DNA of 64,000 nucleotides from Adiantum capillus-veneris (lineage: Eukaryota > Streptophyta > Polypodiopsida > Polypodiales > Pteridaceae): NCBI GenBank assembly GCA_014529385.2, contig CM043965.1, forward strand, positions 9,878,912 through 9,942,911. Direction: 5' to 3'. How positions within the stretch are numbered: position 1 is the stretch's first letter; every line of letters starts with the position of its first letter. The notes beneath the pieces are model-generated. The model saw only the letters and a list, made by a program, of their open reading frames with translations. It was not told the origin of the DNA and did no database searches. Below, piece after piece: positions 1-11,746 of the stretch. The position numbers were made by a program, and so were the translations under genes.

Positions 1-281
1 CTACCTTCGTTTGGACCCCTATTGAGATATCTTCATCTCTCCTCTTGGTCTCTTGCTGAGGTAACTTTAGAAGCACTTATTGCACATTGCTCTTTGGTAG
101 ACCGTCTCCTTTTGGACCCCTATTGAGATGCAACCATTCCTCCTTTTGGTCCCCTATTGAGATAGGTCTAGAAGCACATATCTATATCCTAACTCTTGTT
201 CCCTTTTTATCTTTCTATATTAAATGATCAATTTAATATGAGAAAATCATTTGGTAAAGTTAGGTATTATATTTTATGACA
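1..281 (-). repeat. Start of the 3' LTR of element A (cut by the window edge)
   Basis: Bases 1-281 repeat 18645-18925. On the minus strand the LTR begins TGTCATAA at 281 and directly follows a purine-rich tract. The rest of the LTR lies outside the window. Confidence 0.85.
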
Positions 282-298
282 TTATCTCTCTCTTGAAA
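282..298 (-). other. Polypurine tract of element A
   Basis: On the minus strand the purine-rich stretch CAAGAGAGAGATAATG sits immediately before the TG of the 3' LTR. This is the expected place for the plus-strand primer. The stretch 299-640 beyond it has no recognisable gene; it contains a loose duplication of a TTGGTGYTTGGGAGAC block at about 421 and 505. Confidence 0.65.
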
Positions 299-639
299 TC
301 ATATTCGTCCTCGACTATGAGGTAGAGAAGATAATGCCTAGTCATTAGTCCATGTTTCTTAGCGGGTAGAGGATCCCTTTTTACCCTACGACATCATTCT
401 AGAATGGATAACTAATCCATTTGGTGCTTGGGAGACTTAGCTACCGCAAGCATGTATGCTCTTTAGTCCATATCATACTTTCAAATAGAGTGACAAGTTC
501 TACTTGGTGTTTGGGAGACGTCGTCACCACAATCATGATCCTAAGCATGCATACTTCTTAAATTTTGTGCACCATAAAAGAAAGAGAATGAGTCTCATAA
601 GACAAAAATATTATTTATTTAAAATATATTTTCATTTGC

Positions 640-1620
640 TTACTCTAGTGTAGCATTGTAAGCATTGACAAGGTTCATATTATCCTTAAGCTAGGTTCCT
701 TGCATCCATCTAGCATCTTTAAAAGGATAATTCATAAACAAAACAAGATATAATTGGATAATCTTATCGTTTCTTAGTACCTTGTCTTCGTGTGTCGAAG
801 AATCGGTTCGGGTTGCAACACCCCTTTTTGATTTTCGATCTCTAGCGGGTCCTCCATTATTGGTTCTTTTTGTGGCTCTCCTTTGTAAGGCTTGAATAGG
901 CTCACATGGTTAACATTGTGAATGAGCCAATGGTTGGGTAACTTTAATTGATAAGCCATCTCATTGATTGGCTTGAGAATTTAAAAAGGACCGTAGTATC
1001 TTTTTGCTAGTTTAGCATAATACTCTTGGTGGCCCGTAGGAATCTTACCCGTAGTATGCCTTAAATGAGCATTGAGAAACTTTAGCAAGACCCAATCATT
1101 TTTCTTAAAGGCTAAGGCTCTTCTGTGCTTATTAGCAGCAACCCGTTTTTGCCTTTTCTATGAGATGGATACAACCTTATTAATCTTTGGAAAAGATTCT
1201 TGTAAGTCTCGGCTATATTTATCAACATCGAAGATCTTCCCATATACTTTAAGTAGTAAGGGACTTTTGGATCTTCCCTCTTTAACCTTGAAAGGTGCTT
1301 TTCCCATAAAAGTATGTACAATGTCATTCAACGCCTACTCTATAAGAGGTAGGTACTTCTCTCATTGAGAACGTTGACCTACTTCCATGACATAGGATTT
1401 TAGTAGATTCAAGAATCGTTAGATTAGTTATTTCACTTTGGTCATCCGTTTGTGGATAATAGGCCGAAAGAGAAATTTAATCTACTTCTTAGATTCTCAA
1501 AGAGACCCTTCTAGAAATTACTGATCATTGTAGGATCTTTGTCTGACACTATGGATGTTGGCAAGCCATGATACTTGAAAATTTGAGATCTAAAGAGGGC
1601 TTCCGTTTGATGTGCCTTAA
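640..1620 (-). pseudogene. pol: Element A integrase C-terminal half with chromodomain-like tail
   Basis: Minus-strand fragments give a gypsy integrase: core remnants near 1440-1600, a basic linker, then the C-terminal module with YYAKLAKRYYGPF, a stop codon, and ILKPINEMAYQLKLP, ending in LFKPYKGE at about 890-960. After a further stop near 774 another frame (about 640-780) reads YLVLFMNYPFKDARWMQ, which resembles a chromodomain of the kind that targets chromoviruses to chromatin. At least one frameshift and several stops are present, so this is a fossil. The integrase call is firm; the chromodomain rests on one short motif in a shifted frame. Confidence 0.75.
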
Positions 1621-1861
1621 TAGTCTTTTTGATAGGCATAGAGTGTGTTTTCTTGCAATTCAACTTGCTTCCCTCGATCAAATTTCAATATTTGGTATAC
1701 CACGCATTTTGGAACATACTCTCTTGTATGTTTACTTTTCATGGTAGACCAACAGAAATACATTTCTACTCCTCGAAGGTGCCCAAGACCCGTTCATCTG
1801 CATTGAGCCTTCGACTCTCATATGCTATGGCACGCCCTTCTTGAAGCAAGACTGCTCCAAG

Positions 1862-2600
1862 TCAATCACCACAAGCATCACATTGGACCTCAAATGGCTT
1901 TGAGAGATCCGGAAGCATAAGGACTAGTTGAGAGGTAAGCTTCTCTTTGAGCTTGTCAAGAGCATTTTGTTCTTTAGCAGTCCATGAGTACTTAACGTTC
2001 TTCTTTGTTAAGTCATGCAATGGTCTTGTTATTTGAGAGAATTTTGCTATAAAGAATCTATAGTATGCATATGCACACATACCAATAAAGCTTCTTAGCT
2101 CATGTAGATTCCTTGGATTAGGCCATGCTTTTATTACCTCCAACTTTGATGGACCCATACGGATACCATCTTGAGAGATAATGTGACCTAAATATTTGAA
2201 TCCCTTGTAGGAAAAATTCACTTTTCTTGTTATTAATGAAAATCTTATTCTCTCTCACAACTTGAAAGATTACCTGGAGGTGTCACTTGTACTCCTCAAG
2301 AGAATTTTAGTGGCTTGTCCATCGTGAGTTTGAATGCGGCTAGAGCATTTATTAGGCCAAAACTTGTAACTTATGAAATAGATCTCTACTCGCGGCACGG
2401 GAAAACTTTTTTCTTATATTGATCCTAATTAGTGCTCTTGTGATATGTGTCACCTTTCTTTTGCACTAAAAGTAATGGTGAATAGAATGGAGAGGAATTA
2501 GGCCTCACCATTCCTTTTTCCAAAAATTCATGCACTTGCCTCATGATCTCCTCTTGTTGAGCTTGTGAAACTCAATAAGCAGGTTTATTAGGCGGTGAGC
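1862..2600 (-). pseudogene. pol: Element A reverse transcriptase and start of RNase H
   Basis: From 2600 downward the minus strand shows RT N-terminal motifs (EEIMRQVHEFLEKGMVRPN, SPFYSPLLLVQKK), then a damaged palm (FGLINALAAFKLTM) and the open part at 2221-1862 with GFKYLGHIISQDGI and the connection to RNase H (FEVQCDACGD). The YxDD active-site segment is missing between about 2300 and 2330, so the enzyme would be dead. Frame changes occur near 2220 and 2450. The same family supplied fragment B at 28360-31412, which has no RT for comparison. Confidence 0.85.
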
Positions 2601-2711
2601 TTCCTAGTAGAAGCTCTATTGCATGGTCATCATCCCCTCGTTTTGGAGATAGCTCACCAAGGATGTCATCAATGAAAACATCATGGAATCCATTTAGGAA
2701 ATTACACAACT

Positions 2712-3300
2712 CTAATTCTCTTGATTCCCTTTATTGCTACTTGTGAAAACATTAGAATCATTTACAGATTCTCTAACAAAAACCATATACACAAAAATAG
2801 AGCTTTTCATTGACTTATCAAAAGCAATCATATTCACCAGGGATATGGTGTTCCCCGAATCATTAGCATCTATATACATGCTCTTTTCCCTGTAGGTGAA
2901 ATAGATTCTCCTTTCAGGGAACTTCATGTTGGCAACCATGCGGTTGAACCATGGTGCCCCTAGGATAACATCCTCATGTTGGAGAGATAAAAAGAAGTCT
3001 CTTTGTCGATGTAGCTTTGGACATGAAGCCTCAACTTCCCAATCAAGGGAGTAACGGAGCCTTGCTATCCCTTGAAAGCCGCATCAGCAGCTACAATATC
3101 TCCCATCTCAAAATCTTGAATGCCCAACTTAGTGGCCAACTCGATCGATATGAATTTGTGAGTCGAGCCAAGGTCCGAGCCAAGGTCAAAGAGAATAAGG
3201 GCATAATGCTCCCTTACTTTTTCCCAAGCATAGGAGAGGTATGAGCCTTTGCAATGAGTATCCTCTTTGGAGCTTTAACCATGGAAGCTCTAGGGGTGTC
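2712..3300 (-). pseudogene. pol: Element A aspartic protease region
   Basis: The minus strand carries a gypsy retropepsin. ALILFDLGS near 3200 holds the active-site block, with D-L-G where D-S/T-G is normal, and EDVILGAPWFNRMVANMKF near 2930-2980 is the flap/C-terminal block (YDVILGMDWL type). The DLGS block is tandemly duplicated (LGSDLGS), a 12-base repeat. Stops separate the two ends. It lies directly after the gag zinc-knuckle region, as expected. Confidence 0.7.
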
Positions 3301-4543
3301 ATTGAGTACATTTCTTTTGGGGCAAGAACGATAACCATGTCCTTGCTCCCCACACTTAAAGCACTTATAGTCTTTATGAAAGACCTATAATTCTTCGGGA
3401 GAGAGCTTGTTTTTACCTTTATAAGCTCCTTTCTTCTTGGCCTTGTTGTTGTTGGTGTTGCCCTGGAAAGGTTTTGAGCATTGCTCTTCCCTTTAACTTC
3501 ATTTCGATTCTTGTTTTCCATGGGCTTGAAATTTCTTCTCACCCCTTGTTGGAAATTGATCCTTGAAGCAACCATAGTGTGGTGGGTGGCTTCGGTGATA
3601 GTGCTAGGCCATTGTGAGTTGACATACTCAACCATTTTTTCAGGTAATACCACACAAAATTGTTGCTTTTGTTTGGAGAATTTTATCTTTTGAAAGATTG
3701 TAGCTTTGAGATGTAAATCGCAAAACTTGTCTACCGTTGCCACGAAGGCTAGCTGACCATTGACAAGCCGATTTTTGGAAGTGCATAGCTACATGGCGTA
3801 GCTTGGAGGACTCCGTGAATCCCTCGTCTCCAAAGGCCACATCAAATTGTTGGATGAAGGCCAATACTTTGTCGGTGGAACCAAAGGTGCCATCATAGGT
3901 GAGAAAAGAGATACGCTTTCCTCCCTCTTTGAACTTCTTCAGCTTTTGTGATCTTTGCCATGCAGAGTATGATTTGTGATGTCCTGCCCTCTTGTATACT
4001 CTAGGAGAATAGCCATAGCTTTCATCACTTGGAAGAGGAGTAAGGTGAAGAGGGTGATTTATTTCTTGCCTTTTTCTTCCTTTGTTTCCTCTCTTCCCTT
4101 TTGGAGTGACAAGGAGAAGTACTATGGGTTGACCGTTTCCTCTTGGGAGGAGTTGGCGATAGTCTAGACCGCCGTCTTCAGGGAGCCACATCTTTAGAGG
4201 AACTTAGGGATTCAATTATTTCTTGTTCTTTGGATTCCTCCTCTCTTATGGGAGAGAATCTTCTTCTGGGTGTCTTATCAAGAGACCTCCTAAGCTCTCT
4301 CTCCTCTTGGAGAGTAAGGGAAATCCCATAAGCATGAAGTTGATGGGTAACTTTGGCTTGCAAAGTAGGGTTTCCCATAGCTTGATGCAACCTAGTAGTA
4401 ACAAGATAATTGATAAACATGGGGGAATCATCATTAGCACCTTCATGTGTAAAATCAAAGTTATCAATGTTCATTCTACTCTCTTGGTTATTGTCAGCCT
4501 TGCTAATTATACTTATGTGTTTACTTAGTGTATCCTTTGGCAA
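3300..4543 (-). pseudogene. gag: Element A gag
   Basis: Three overlapping minus-strand frames (4543-4178, 4191-3640 and 3743-3186) together form a gypsy gag. Segment TDKVLAFIQQFDVAFGDEGF and the following HVAMHFQKSA match fragment B at about 30570-30690 nearly word for word. Compared with B, about 110 bases are missing just after QW, which causes a frameshift near 3740. The C-terminal part holds the remnant of a CCHC knuckle around 3330-3380. Gag would form the capsid-like particle in the cytoplasm; this copy cannot be translated as one protein. Confidence 0.8.
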
Positions 4544-4819
4544 TTCAAAACCTTAGTTGCTACTTCTCTTAGCCTTTGAAAATAAGCACTTACGTATCTA
4601 CACCCACGGCTCGAATTGGTTAATTATAGAGAGTAGTAGGGTGGGTCTAACATAGCAGAATTGCCTAAGGATAGCTCCTTTTGGAATTCTTATGGCTCAA
4701 TAATGGTAAAGTCGTAGGCAAGTCTAAAAAGACCACATTATAAGACCAAAGCTCCCGAGGTGTGCACCATATCCCACATAGTGGACTCAACAAAACCGAT
4801 AATAGATCCCAGTCACACT

Positions 4820-5047
4820 TGTTGGAATTAGGGTTGCAGAGAAACGCACACAGCTTGGAGAAGACGAAGGAAGCTCAAGGCACACAATAGAGAGTGTTTT
4901 ACTTAGTGTGCAATGGAAAGATAGATAGCCCTAGAGTGATGGGCGTATATACAATGCTCGGGGGGAAAAACCTCCTAAAGAGGGGAAAAAATGCCCCAGC
5001 GGTCCTAGTGTGTTCACACACATCACTACCACATGTATATGGTAACA
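4820..5047 (-). repeat. 3' LTR of C1
   Basis: 228-bp LTR bounded by TG and CA, matching 16980-17206. On the minus strand it follows the polypurine tract at 5048. Confidence 0.93.
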
Positions 5048-5062
5048 AATCCCCCCTGGAGT
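5048..5062 (-). other. Polypurine tract of C1
   Basis: On the minus strand CCAGGGGGGATT abuts the 3' LTR, the normal position for second-strand priming. Confidence 0.8.
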
Positions 5063-5122
5063 GATGCGGTGAACAAGAGCTGGCACATGAGTAAAGGGAA
5101 GTGCCATGTCCTGAGGACATGA

Positions 5123-5992
5123 TCAGTCCACAAAGGGGAGTAAGCCCAAAGCTTTGCGGAAAGCTTCAAGATTCTCATGAGACAATGCCTTTGTGAAAAG
5201 ATCTGCAAGGTTGTCCTGTGTTGGCACATAAGCCAAGCTGATCTCTCCTACTGAGAGCCTCTCCCTGACATAGTGGTAATGCACCTCAATGTGCTTTGTG
5301 CAAGCATGAAAAACTGGGTTCCTCGCAACTGCCAATGCGCTCTGATTGTTAGTGTAGATAGTGTTGGTAGTACCATGTACAACACCCAAATCAGCCATAA
5401 GGAGTCTGAGCCATACACACTCAACCATAGCTGTGAAGACTACCCTGTACTCAGCCTCACAACTTGAAGTGGCCACAATAGGTTGCTTCTTGCTCAACCA
5501 TGATATACATGAACTGCCAAGCATGAAACAAAAACCACTTGTGGACACTCGTGTGTCAAAACAACCAGCCCAATCTGAGTCCGAAAAAGCATGTAAGTCT
5601 GGTGGCAATGATCCCCCCTTGGGATAAAACAAGCCAAGATGTAAAGTGCCACTAAGGTAGCGGAAAATCCTCTTGACAGCCTGCCAATTCTTAGATCTTG
5701 GGATATGCATAAATCTGTTGACCTGTGAGACTGCAAACTGAATATCTGGCCTCGTGTTTCATATATAAATGAGGCAGCCAATAGCAGTTTGGTAAAGAGT
5801 GACATCAGCAGGATTGCCAGCATCATGTAGACTCAACTTCAAACCTGTTCCATGGGAGTGGCAATAGGTTTTCAATCCTCAAGTCCAAACTTACATAGCA
5901 ATGTCTCTATGTAACTTTTTTGACACAAGGCAATATCACTATCACACTGCTTAAACTGTATACCTAAGTAATGATGCAACAGCCCCAAATCT
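5123..5992 (-). pseudogene. pol: C1 pol, 3' part: end of reverse transcriptase and RNase H
   Basis: Beginning at the C2 junction (5992), the minus strand resumes the RT at DLGLLHHYLGIQFKQ. After a damaged stretch it enters an open frame (5710-5123) that is a typical copia RNase H: FSDSDWAGC, ATSSCEAEYR, the KHIEVHYHYVRERL block and LADLFTKAL. The domain is complete to its natural stop at 5123. One frameshift separates the RT end from the RNase H. The first part of the RT lies across C2, at 11229 and beyond. Confidence 0.9.
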
Positions 5993-6314
5993 TGTTGAGA
6001 TGTCGAGCTCTACACCTTGAGCTGGTATCCACTACGGGTCTTGGCCGCTTACGGCATTTACTCATTGGCACGTTAGGTGACCGACACGGAGAATCTCTGC
6101 CAGTGATTCTACAGCTGGACTACACTTATAGCGCCAGCCTAGTACGCTTCTAGCGAGTTCACACTTAGTGACCGCATGTACATATGTGCTACTTTTCAGC
6201 TTTAGCACTTAGTCATTTTGTACTCTCTTTTCTTAGAAGAAGAAGAAGAAGCTTTCCATCTCTGTGTGCTTTGTGCTTGTCTTGTGTAGCTCTCTTGCAT
6301 CCTCATTATTTACA
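5993..6314 (+). repeat. 5' LTR of C2
   Basis: 322-bp LTR, TGTTGAGATG to ATTTACA, nearly identical to the C3 LTRs at 11747-12068 and 13398-13719 (opposite strand) and to the C2 3' LTR. It contains an (AGA)n run at about 6235-6250. Confidence 0.93.
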
Positions 6315-6331
6315 TGGTATCAGAGCCTGGT
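6315..6331 (+). other. Primer binding site of C2 (initiator tRNA-Met)
   Basis: TGGTATCAGAGCC begins directly after the LTR. This is the plant initiator tRNA-Met complement used by copia elements. The leader 6332-6585 has no gene. Confidence 0.9.
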
Positions 6332-6585
6332 GCAGGCAAGAGAGGCTAAGAGAGCAAGAGCATCACAATCCCTTCGTTCGCAATCCACGAGTTCGTTCGC
6401 ACAAGTTTCTGAATAGGTCTCCAAAGTGCAGTATACAGAGATTTACTGTACAAGTACAGTGGTTGTATGTATGCTTGATTGTGGACACTCGTTAAGTGTA
6501 GAAAGCGTTACAGGTACCACGATAGCAGGTTCAGCAGATTTGCAGGTTTTTGCAGATTGCATCTATTTTGTCTTAGTGCTTCAAG

Positions 6586-9500
6586 ATGTCTGATGGTTTC
6601 AGTCAGATTGTTACTGAGAAGCTTGAGAAAAATAACTACCCTGCATGGAAGTTCAGAATAACAAATTTCCTAAAAGGAAAAGGTTATTGGGACTATGTAG
6701 AAGGAGACAATGAAAAGGAACCAGAGATTCCCGAGACAAATGCTACAGCAGAACAAAGGAAAGCTTTGAGGGACTGGAAACAAGGCCAGAGCAAAGTGAT
6801 GTATTGGCTTTCTATGAGTATCACAGATGGCATGATGGGCTATCTACAGGATGCTGAAACCCCCGCCATTGCATGGAGAAACTTAGGCAGAGTGTTCGAG
6901 GTGAACATATAGGCCAGGAAGCTTCAACTAAAGTCGGAGCTAAATCAGGTTAAGAGGAACAACCTCTCAATCAATGATTATGCCTTGAAGATCAAGAGTA
7001 TCATTGAGGCTCTTGGATCTATTAAAGTCTCAGTGGAAGACGATGACATTGTCCGTGCATGCTTGGATGGTCTAGGAGATGAGTATGTACATTTTAGGTC
7101 TTCCATGAATACAAGAGACGACATCCCCGTGTTCCAAGATTTGATTTCTATGCTTATTCTTGAGGAGAAGAACCTTGACACATCTTCTTCTCATGGCAGA
7201 AATAATTCTAAACAGGCCTTCTATTCTAACTCCAACAGAGGTAGAGGTAGAGGTCGTGGTCGAGGCCCAAGGGGTTGCAGGGGCCAATTTATGGAAGGTC
7301 AATCAAATCAAAACAATACAGGTAGCAGGGGAAACCAGTCTCAAGGCCGGGGCAGTGAAACAGGTCATGGTGCAAGATCAAGCAGGCAGCAACATACTCC
7401 AGAGAGCAGAGAATGTTGGACTTGTGGTGAAAGAGGTCACATGTCACGTGACTGTCCAAAGGGAAAAGCAAGTGGAAAGAGAGAACAAGGCAACTATGCA
7501 TCTACTAGCAGAGATGCAGATGACAGCAAAAACGAGCGCATGTTTGTTATGCAGTATGTAATGAATACAATGACTGCAGAGAATTCCACCCAAGATGATG
7601 TTTGGTATGTGGATTCAGGTCCCTCTAATCACATGACGTCTCGTGGAGAGTGGTTTAGAGATATGCGCAAACCAGATGTGTCAGGCTATGTGCAGACAGG
7701 AAATGACACAGCTGACCCCATTGCTCATGTAGGGGACATACCTCTAAATACGAAGAGTGGGAAATCAAAGTACTTAGCACATGTACTTCATGTCCCAAAC
7801 ATTACAAAGAATCTTGTTTCTGTTGGACAAATGGTTGAGCAGGGTTTGCAAGTTTGCTTCAATCCAAATGGCTGTTATGTAGAAGATTTCCAGAATGGAT
7901 GTAAGCTGATCACAGAGGGCAAATGTGTGGGCAGAATGTTTACGCTGAATGTAGACATGCCTGAGGTTAAAGCTGCATTATTTGCACAGGGCACAGGTGT
8001 TGTGGCTGATGTTGACATTTGGCACAAACGCATTGGCCATGTCAATGAGCAGAGATTGCGCAGCATGCAATCAAAACAGATTGTAAAAGGTTTGCCCAAA
8101 TTCAAGGTGGATGGTATGCATAAAGTGTGTGCAGCATGCCAGTTTGGAAAACAGTCAAAGGGCTCATTTCCACATGAGCGCAATGTATGTAAAAAGCCAC
8201 TTGAGGTGGTGCACACAGATGTTTGGGGTCCAACCAATACTGCAAGTATACATGGTTGCAGGTATTATGTCTCTTTCATTGATGACCATACAAGGAAAGT
8301 ATGGGTCTACTTCATGCGTAACAAAAGTGAAGTGTTTGGTCACTTTTAAGACTTCAAAGTCATGATTGAGAAGGAGACAGATATGCAAATCAAGACATTA
8401 AGGTCAGATGGAGGGGGAAAGTACTTCTCCAATGATTTTTCAGATTTTCTGCGAATGCATGGTATACGCAGGCAGTTTACATGCAGATATACTCCACAAC
8501 AGAATGGGGTCGCAGAAAGGAAAAACAGGCACATTGCAGAGGTTGCACGTGCATTGATGAATGAGAAGAACATGCCTCATCATTTATGGGCTGAAGTCGT
8601 AAATACAGCTATGTACATTATGAACACGACACCTACAGTTGCAGTGCATGATGTAACACCTGAGGAAAAGTTTACAGGTACAAAGCCTGATTTGGCACAC
8701 TTGAAAGTGTTTGGCTGCATAGCTTACGTGCATGTACCAGATGAGTTGCGTAGGAAATTGGATCCTAAAGCAGAGAAATGTATTCTTGTGGGATATTCCC
8801 TTGAACAAAAGGGGTACAGGTGCTACAATCTTACTACACGAGAATTACGAGTGAGCAGAGATGTAGTCTTTGATGAGATGAGCAGCTAATACAGTAATGC
8901 ACATGGCACTATTGGGGCTGATGTAAAAGATGATGTGGTTGTACAAACTGTGAGGCCACAGTCACAGGTTTTGAGTGGACCACAAGAGTCCTCTTCTCGT
9001 GGCTCTGTTGAGAAACCATGGAATGGTAGACTACGTACGCAGGTTACTCCACCAACAGGTACAGGGAATGTATCACAAAAAGGAAAGGAAAAGGTTGATG
9101 AACCTCCCTTTATGGTTGATGCATCATCAGGTTTTTCACATGTAGACATGGATTCGGATGGTTCTAAACAAAGTCTTGATGAGGAATTTGGAATTCCGTC
9201 TATCAGGACACCTGGTGTAAGGAAAGTACAAGAAGATGCTAGAGGGCAAAGGAGTGACCCAGGACTGCGCAAATCTAATAGAGTCAGAAATCCAGTTCAG
9301 AAATTGACTTACGATGGGTATCTAGCGCATCACCAAGCCTACATGCCTAAGGTGATACAGGATGTGGAGCCCACATGTTTTGAGGATGCAGTTGGAAATG
9401 TGCATTGGGATGATGCAATGAATGAAGAGATGGCTCCATTGGAAGCAAACGACACATGGGAGTTGGTGCCATTTCCAAGTGGCAAGAAAGCTATTGGCTA

Positions 9501-10935
9501 TAAATGGGTGTATAAAACCAAGCATAAGGCTGATGGTAACATTGAGCGTCACAAGGCAAGGCAGGTCGCAAAGGGTTATGCACAGACGTATGGCATAGAC
9601 TATGAGGAGACCTTTGCTCCAGTGGCAAAGATGACGACTGTGAGAGCTGTCATAGAAGTGGCTGCATCTAGTGGATGGATTATGCATCAAATGGATGTAA
9701 AGAATGCCTTCTTGAATGGTGAGTTGCAAGAGGAAGTGTATATGGATCAGCCACCTGGTTATGTCGATCCAGGTTACCCAGATTATGTATGCAGACTTCT
9801 CAAAGCTTTGTATGGTTTGAAGCAGGGCTCTAGAGCATGGTATGACAGGATTGCCAAGTATCTTGTCAGTATTGGTTTTAGGAGAGCTCATGCTGATCAT
9901 TCACTCTATGTACATGAGAGTGATGTGGGGATTGTGGTCATTACCATATATGTAGATGACCTTATTATTGTTGGTGACAATGCTATGGAGATTGGCCATG
10001 TGAAGGGTCTTCTCAAACAGGAGTTTGAAATGAAAGATTTAGGCGAGTTGCGCTACTTTCTTGGCATTGAGGTGATCAGGACTCCAGAGGGTGTATGGCT
10101 ATCATAGAGACAGTATGCTTTGGACATGTTGTCAAAGTATGGTATGGCTGATTGTAAGCCAATTTCTATCCCCTTGGATGTGAATGCAAAGCTGAGTGCA
10201 GAGAAGGGTGATGTTGTTGAGGATGTCAACATGTACAGGAAGATTGTGGGTAGTCTAATCTACTTGACTATCACGAGGCCAGACTTGAGCTACACAGTAG
10301 GCTTGGAGAGTTAGTTCATGCAGCTTCCGAGGAAGCCACATTTGGATGGAGTACGACGCACACTTAGGTATGTGCAAGGGACTCTTGACTACGCATTGTT
10401 CTATGCAGAAGATGAACCATTAGCATTGTATGGGTATACAGATGCAGATTGGACAGGTAGCATTGTTGATAGGAGATCTACGAGTGGCTTCATGTTCTCT
10501 TTTGGGAGTGCTGCTGTTACTTAGAGCAACAAAAAGCATCCTACGGTTGCTTTATCGAGCACAGAGGCCGAGTACAGAGGTGCAGCAGTTGCGGCGTGCG
10601 AGGTAGCTTGGCTACGCACATTACTTGAGGACTTGGGAGTGCAGGTGGACCAGCAGATTGTCATTCATTGTGACAACCTCAGCAGCATGCAGTTGTCTAG
10701 GAACCCAGTGTTCCATGCCAGGACCAAACACATAGAGGTCCATTACCACTACGTTCGAGAGCGAGTGGTGACGGGCGACATCGACTTGGTCTACGTCAGC
10801 ACAGAGGAGAAGATAGCGGATATCTTTACCAAGGCCCTCGGAGCTGAGAAGCTTCGACGTTTCCAGACTATGCTTGGACTCTGCGACATGCAGAGCTCGA
10901 GGGGGAGTGTTGAGATGTCGAGCTCTACACCTTGA
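6586..10935 (+). pseudogene. gag-pol: C2 gag-pol polyprotein, one frame broken by six stop codons
   Basis: The whole copia polyprotein lies in one frame of about 1450 codons with no frameshift. In order: gag from ATG 6586 (MSDGFSQIV), an RG-rich stretch near 7237-7290, a CCHC knuckle CWTCGERGHMSRDC (7414-7455), protease active site DSG (7612-7620), integrase with a WHKRIGH zinc finger (about 8021) and core (VVHTDVWGP, FIDDHTRK, PQQNGVAERKN), RT with an intact YVDD (9949-9960), and RNase H (GYTDADWTGS, SSTEAEYRG), ending in the 3' LTR. Stops lie at 6910, 8347, 8887, 10105, 10312 and 10522. At 6910 copy C3 has a lysine codon, and at 10522 the normal residue is Trp. All visible catalytic motifs are intact, so only nonsense decay silences it. 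Confidence 0.93.
10898..10907 (+). other. Polypurine tract of C2
   Basis: CGAGGGGGAG immediately precedes the 3' LTR; the same tract precedes the C3 3' LTR on the other strand (12069-12080). Confidence 0.85.
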
Positions 10936-11222
10936 GCTGGCATCCACTACGGGTCTTGGCCGCTTACGGCATTTACTCATTGGCGCGTTAGGTGACTGAC
11001 ACGGAGGATCTCTGCCAGTGATTCTACAGCTGGACTACACTTATAGTGCCAGCCTAGTACGCTTCTAGTGATTTCACACTTAGTGACCGCATGTACATAT
11101 GTGCTACTTTTCAGCTTTAGCACTTAGTCATTTTGTACTCTTTTCTGAGAAGAAGAAAAAGAAGCTTTCCATCTCTGTGTGCTTTGTGCTTGTCTTGTGT
11201 AGCTCTCTTGCATCCTCATTCT
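10908..11222 (+). repeat. 3' LTR of C2, altered at its right end
   Basis: Matches 5993-6314 up to CCTCATT at about 11220, then loses the last few bases of the LTR. C1 sequence resumes at about 11226-11229. Confidence 0.88.
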
Positions 11223-11228
11223 TGGCCC

Positions 11229-11746
11229 AAATCTTTCATCTTGAAAGTAGCATTCAAATCAGCCTTAAATTCAGCAATATGTCTCTCATTTGGTCCAGTG
11301 ATCAGCAAATCATTGACATAAAGAACCACAATGAGAAGTACATCACCCTCACGCTTTACGTACAATGTGCTTTCTGTTGGACTGTTACAAAAGTCTTGTT
11401 TGACCAAATGGGTGTCAGCTTTCTCATACCAAGCACGAGGAGATTGCTTCAACCTATACAAAGCCTTCTTACATCTGCACACTTTGTCCTCTTGTCCTTT
11501 TATGACAAAACCGCGAGGCTACGTTACATAAACTTCCTCAAACATGTCACCATTCAAGAAAGTAGTAACAATGTCTGATTGATGTACATCCCAACCAAAA
11601 TGAGCTGCCAATGCATGTTGAAAACGCACAGTAGTCATACGACAAGTGGGAGAAAAAGTCGCTTCATAATCTATGCCTTTTTGTTGTCCATAACCTTTTG
11701 CAACAAGTCGAGCATGGCGATCGATCTCACCATCCAGGTTGCGTTT
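11229..11746 (-). pseudogene. pol: C1 reverse transcriptase, middle segment between C2 and C3
   Basis: On the minus strand, from the C3 junction (11746) downward, the RT continues with EIDRHARLVAKGYGQQKGID, FSPTCRMTTVR and FLNGDMFEEVYV, then a stop and frame change near 11520. It goes on with KKALYRLKQSPRAWYEK and the active-site block at 11309-11320, and stops at MKDLG where C2 is inserted. The active site reads Y-V-N-D instead of Y-V-D-D; losing one of the two catalytic aspartates would abolish polymerase activity. Confidence 0.92.

Larger units (their letters stand above)
5993..11228 (+). mobile_element. Element C2: nearly complete Ty1/copia retrotransposon nested in the C1 RT
   Basis: 5' LTR 5993-6314, iMet primer site at 6315, polyprotein frame 6586-10935, polypurine tract at 10898, and 3' LTR from 10908. 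The LTRs differ at about ten positions in 320, so the insertion is younger than C1. The left end is clean (TGTTGAGATG). The right end is not: the expected CATTCTTTACA is replaced by CATTCTTGGCCC before C1 sequence resumes. Both flanks carry the same 9 bases CCCAAATCT from the C1 RT motif MKDLG, rather than a simple 5-bp duplication. Confidence 0.93.

Noticed and set aside
9322-9900. 192-codon minus-strand ORF inside C2
   Set aside because: Shadow of the RT frame on the other strand.
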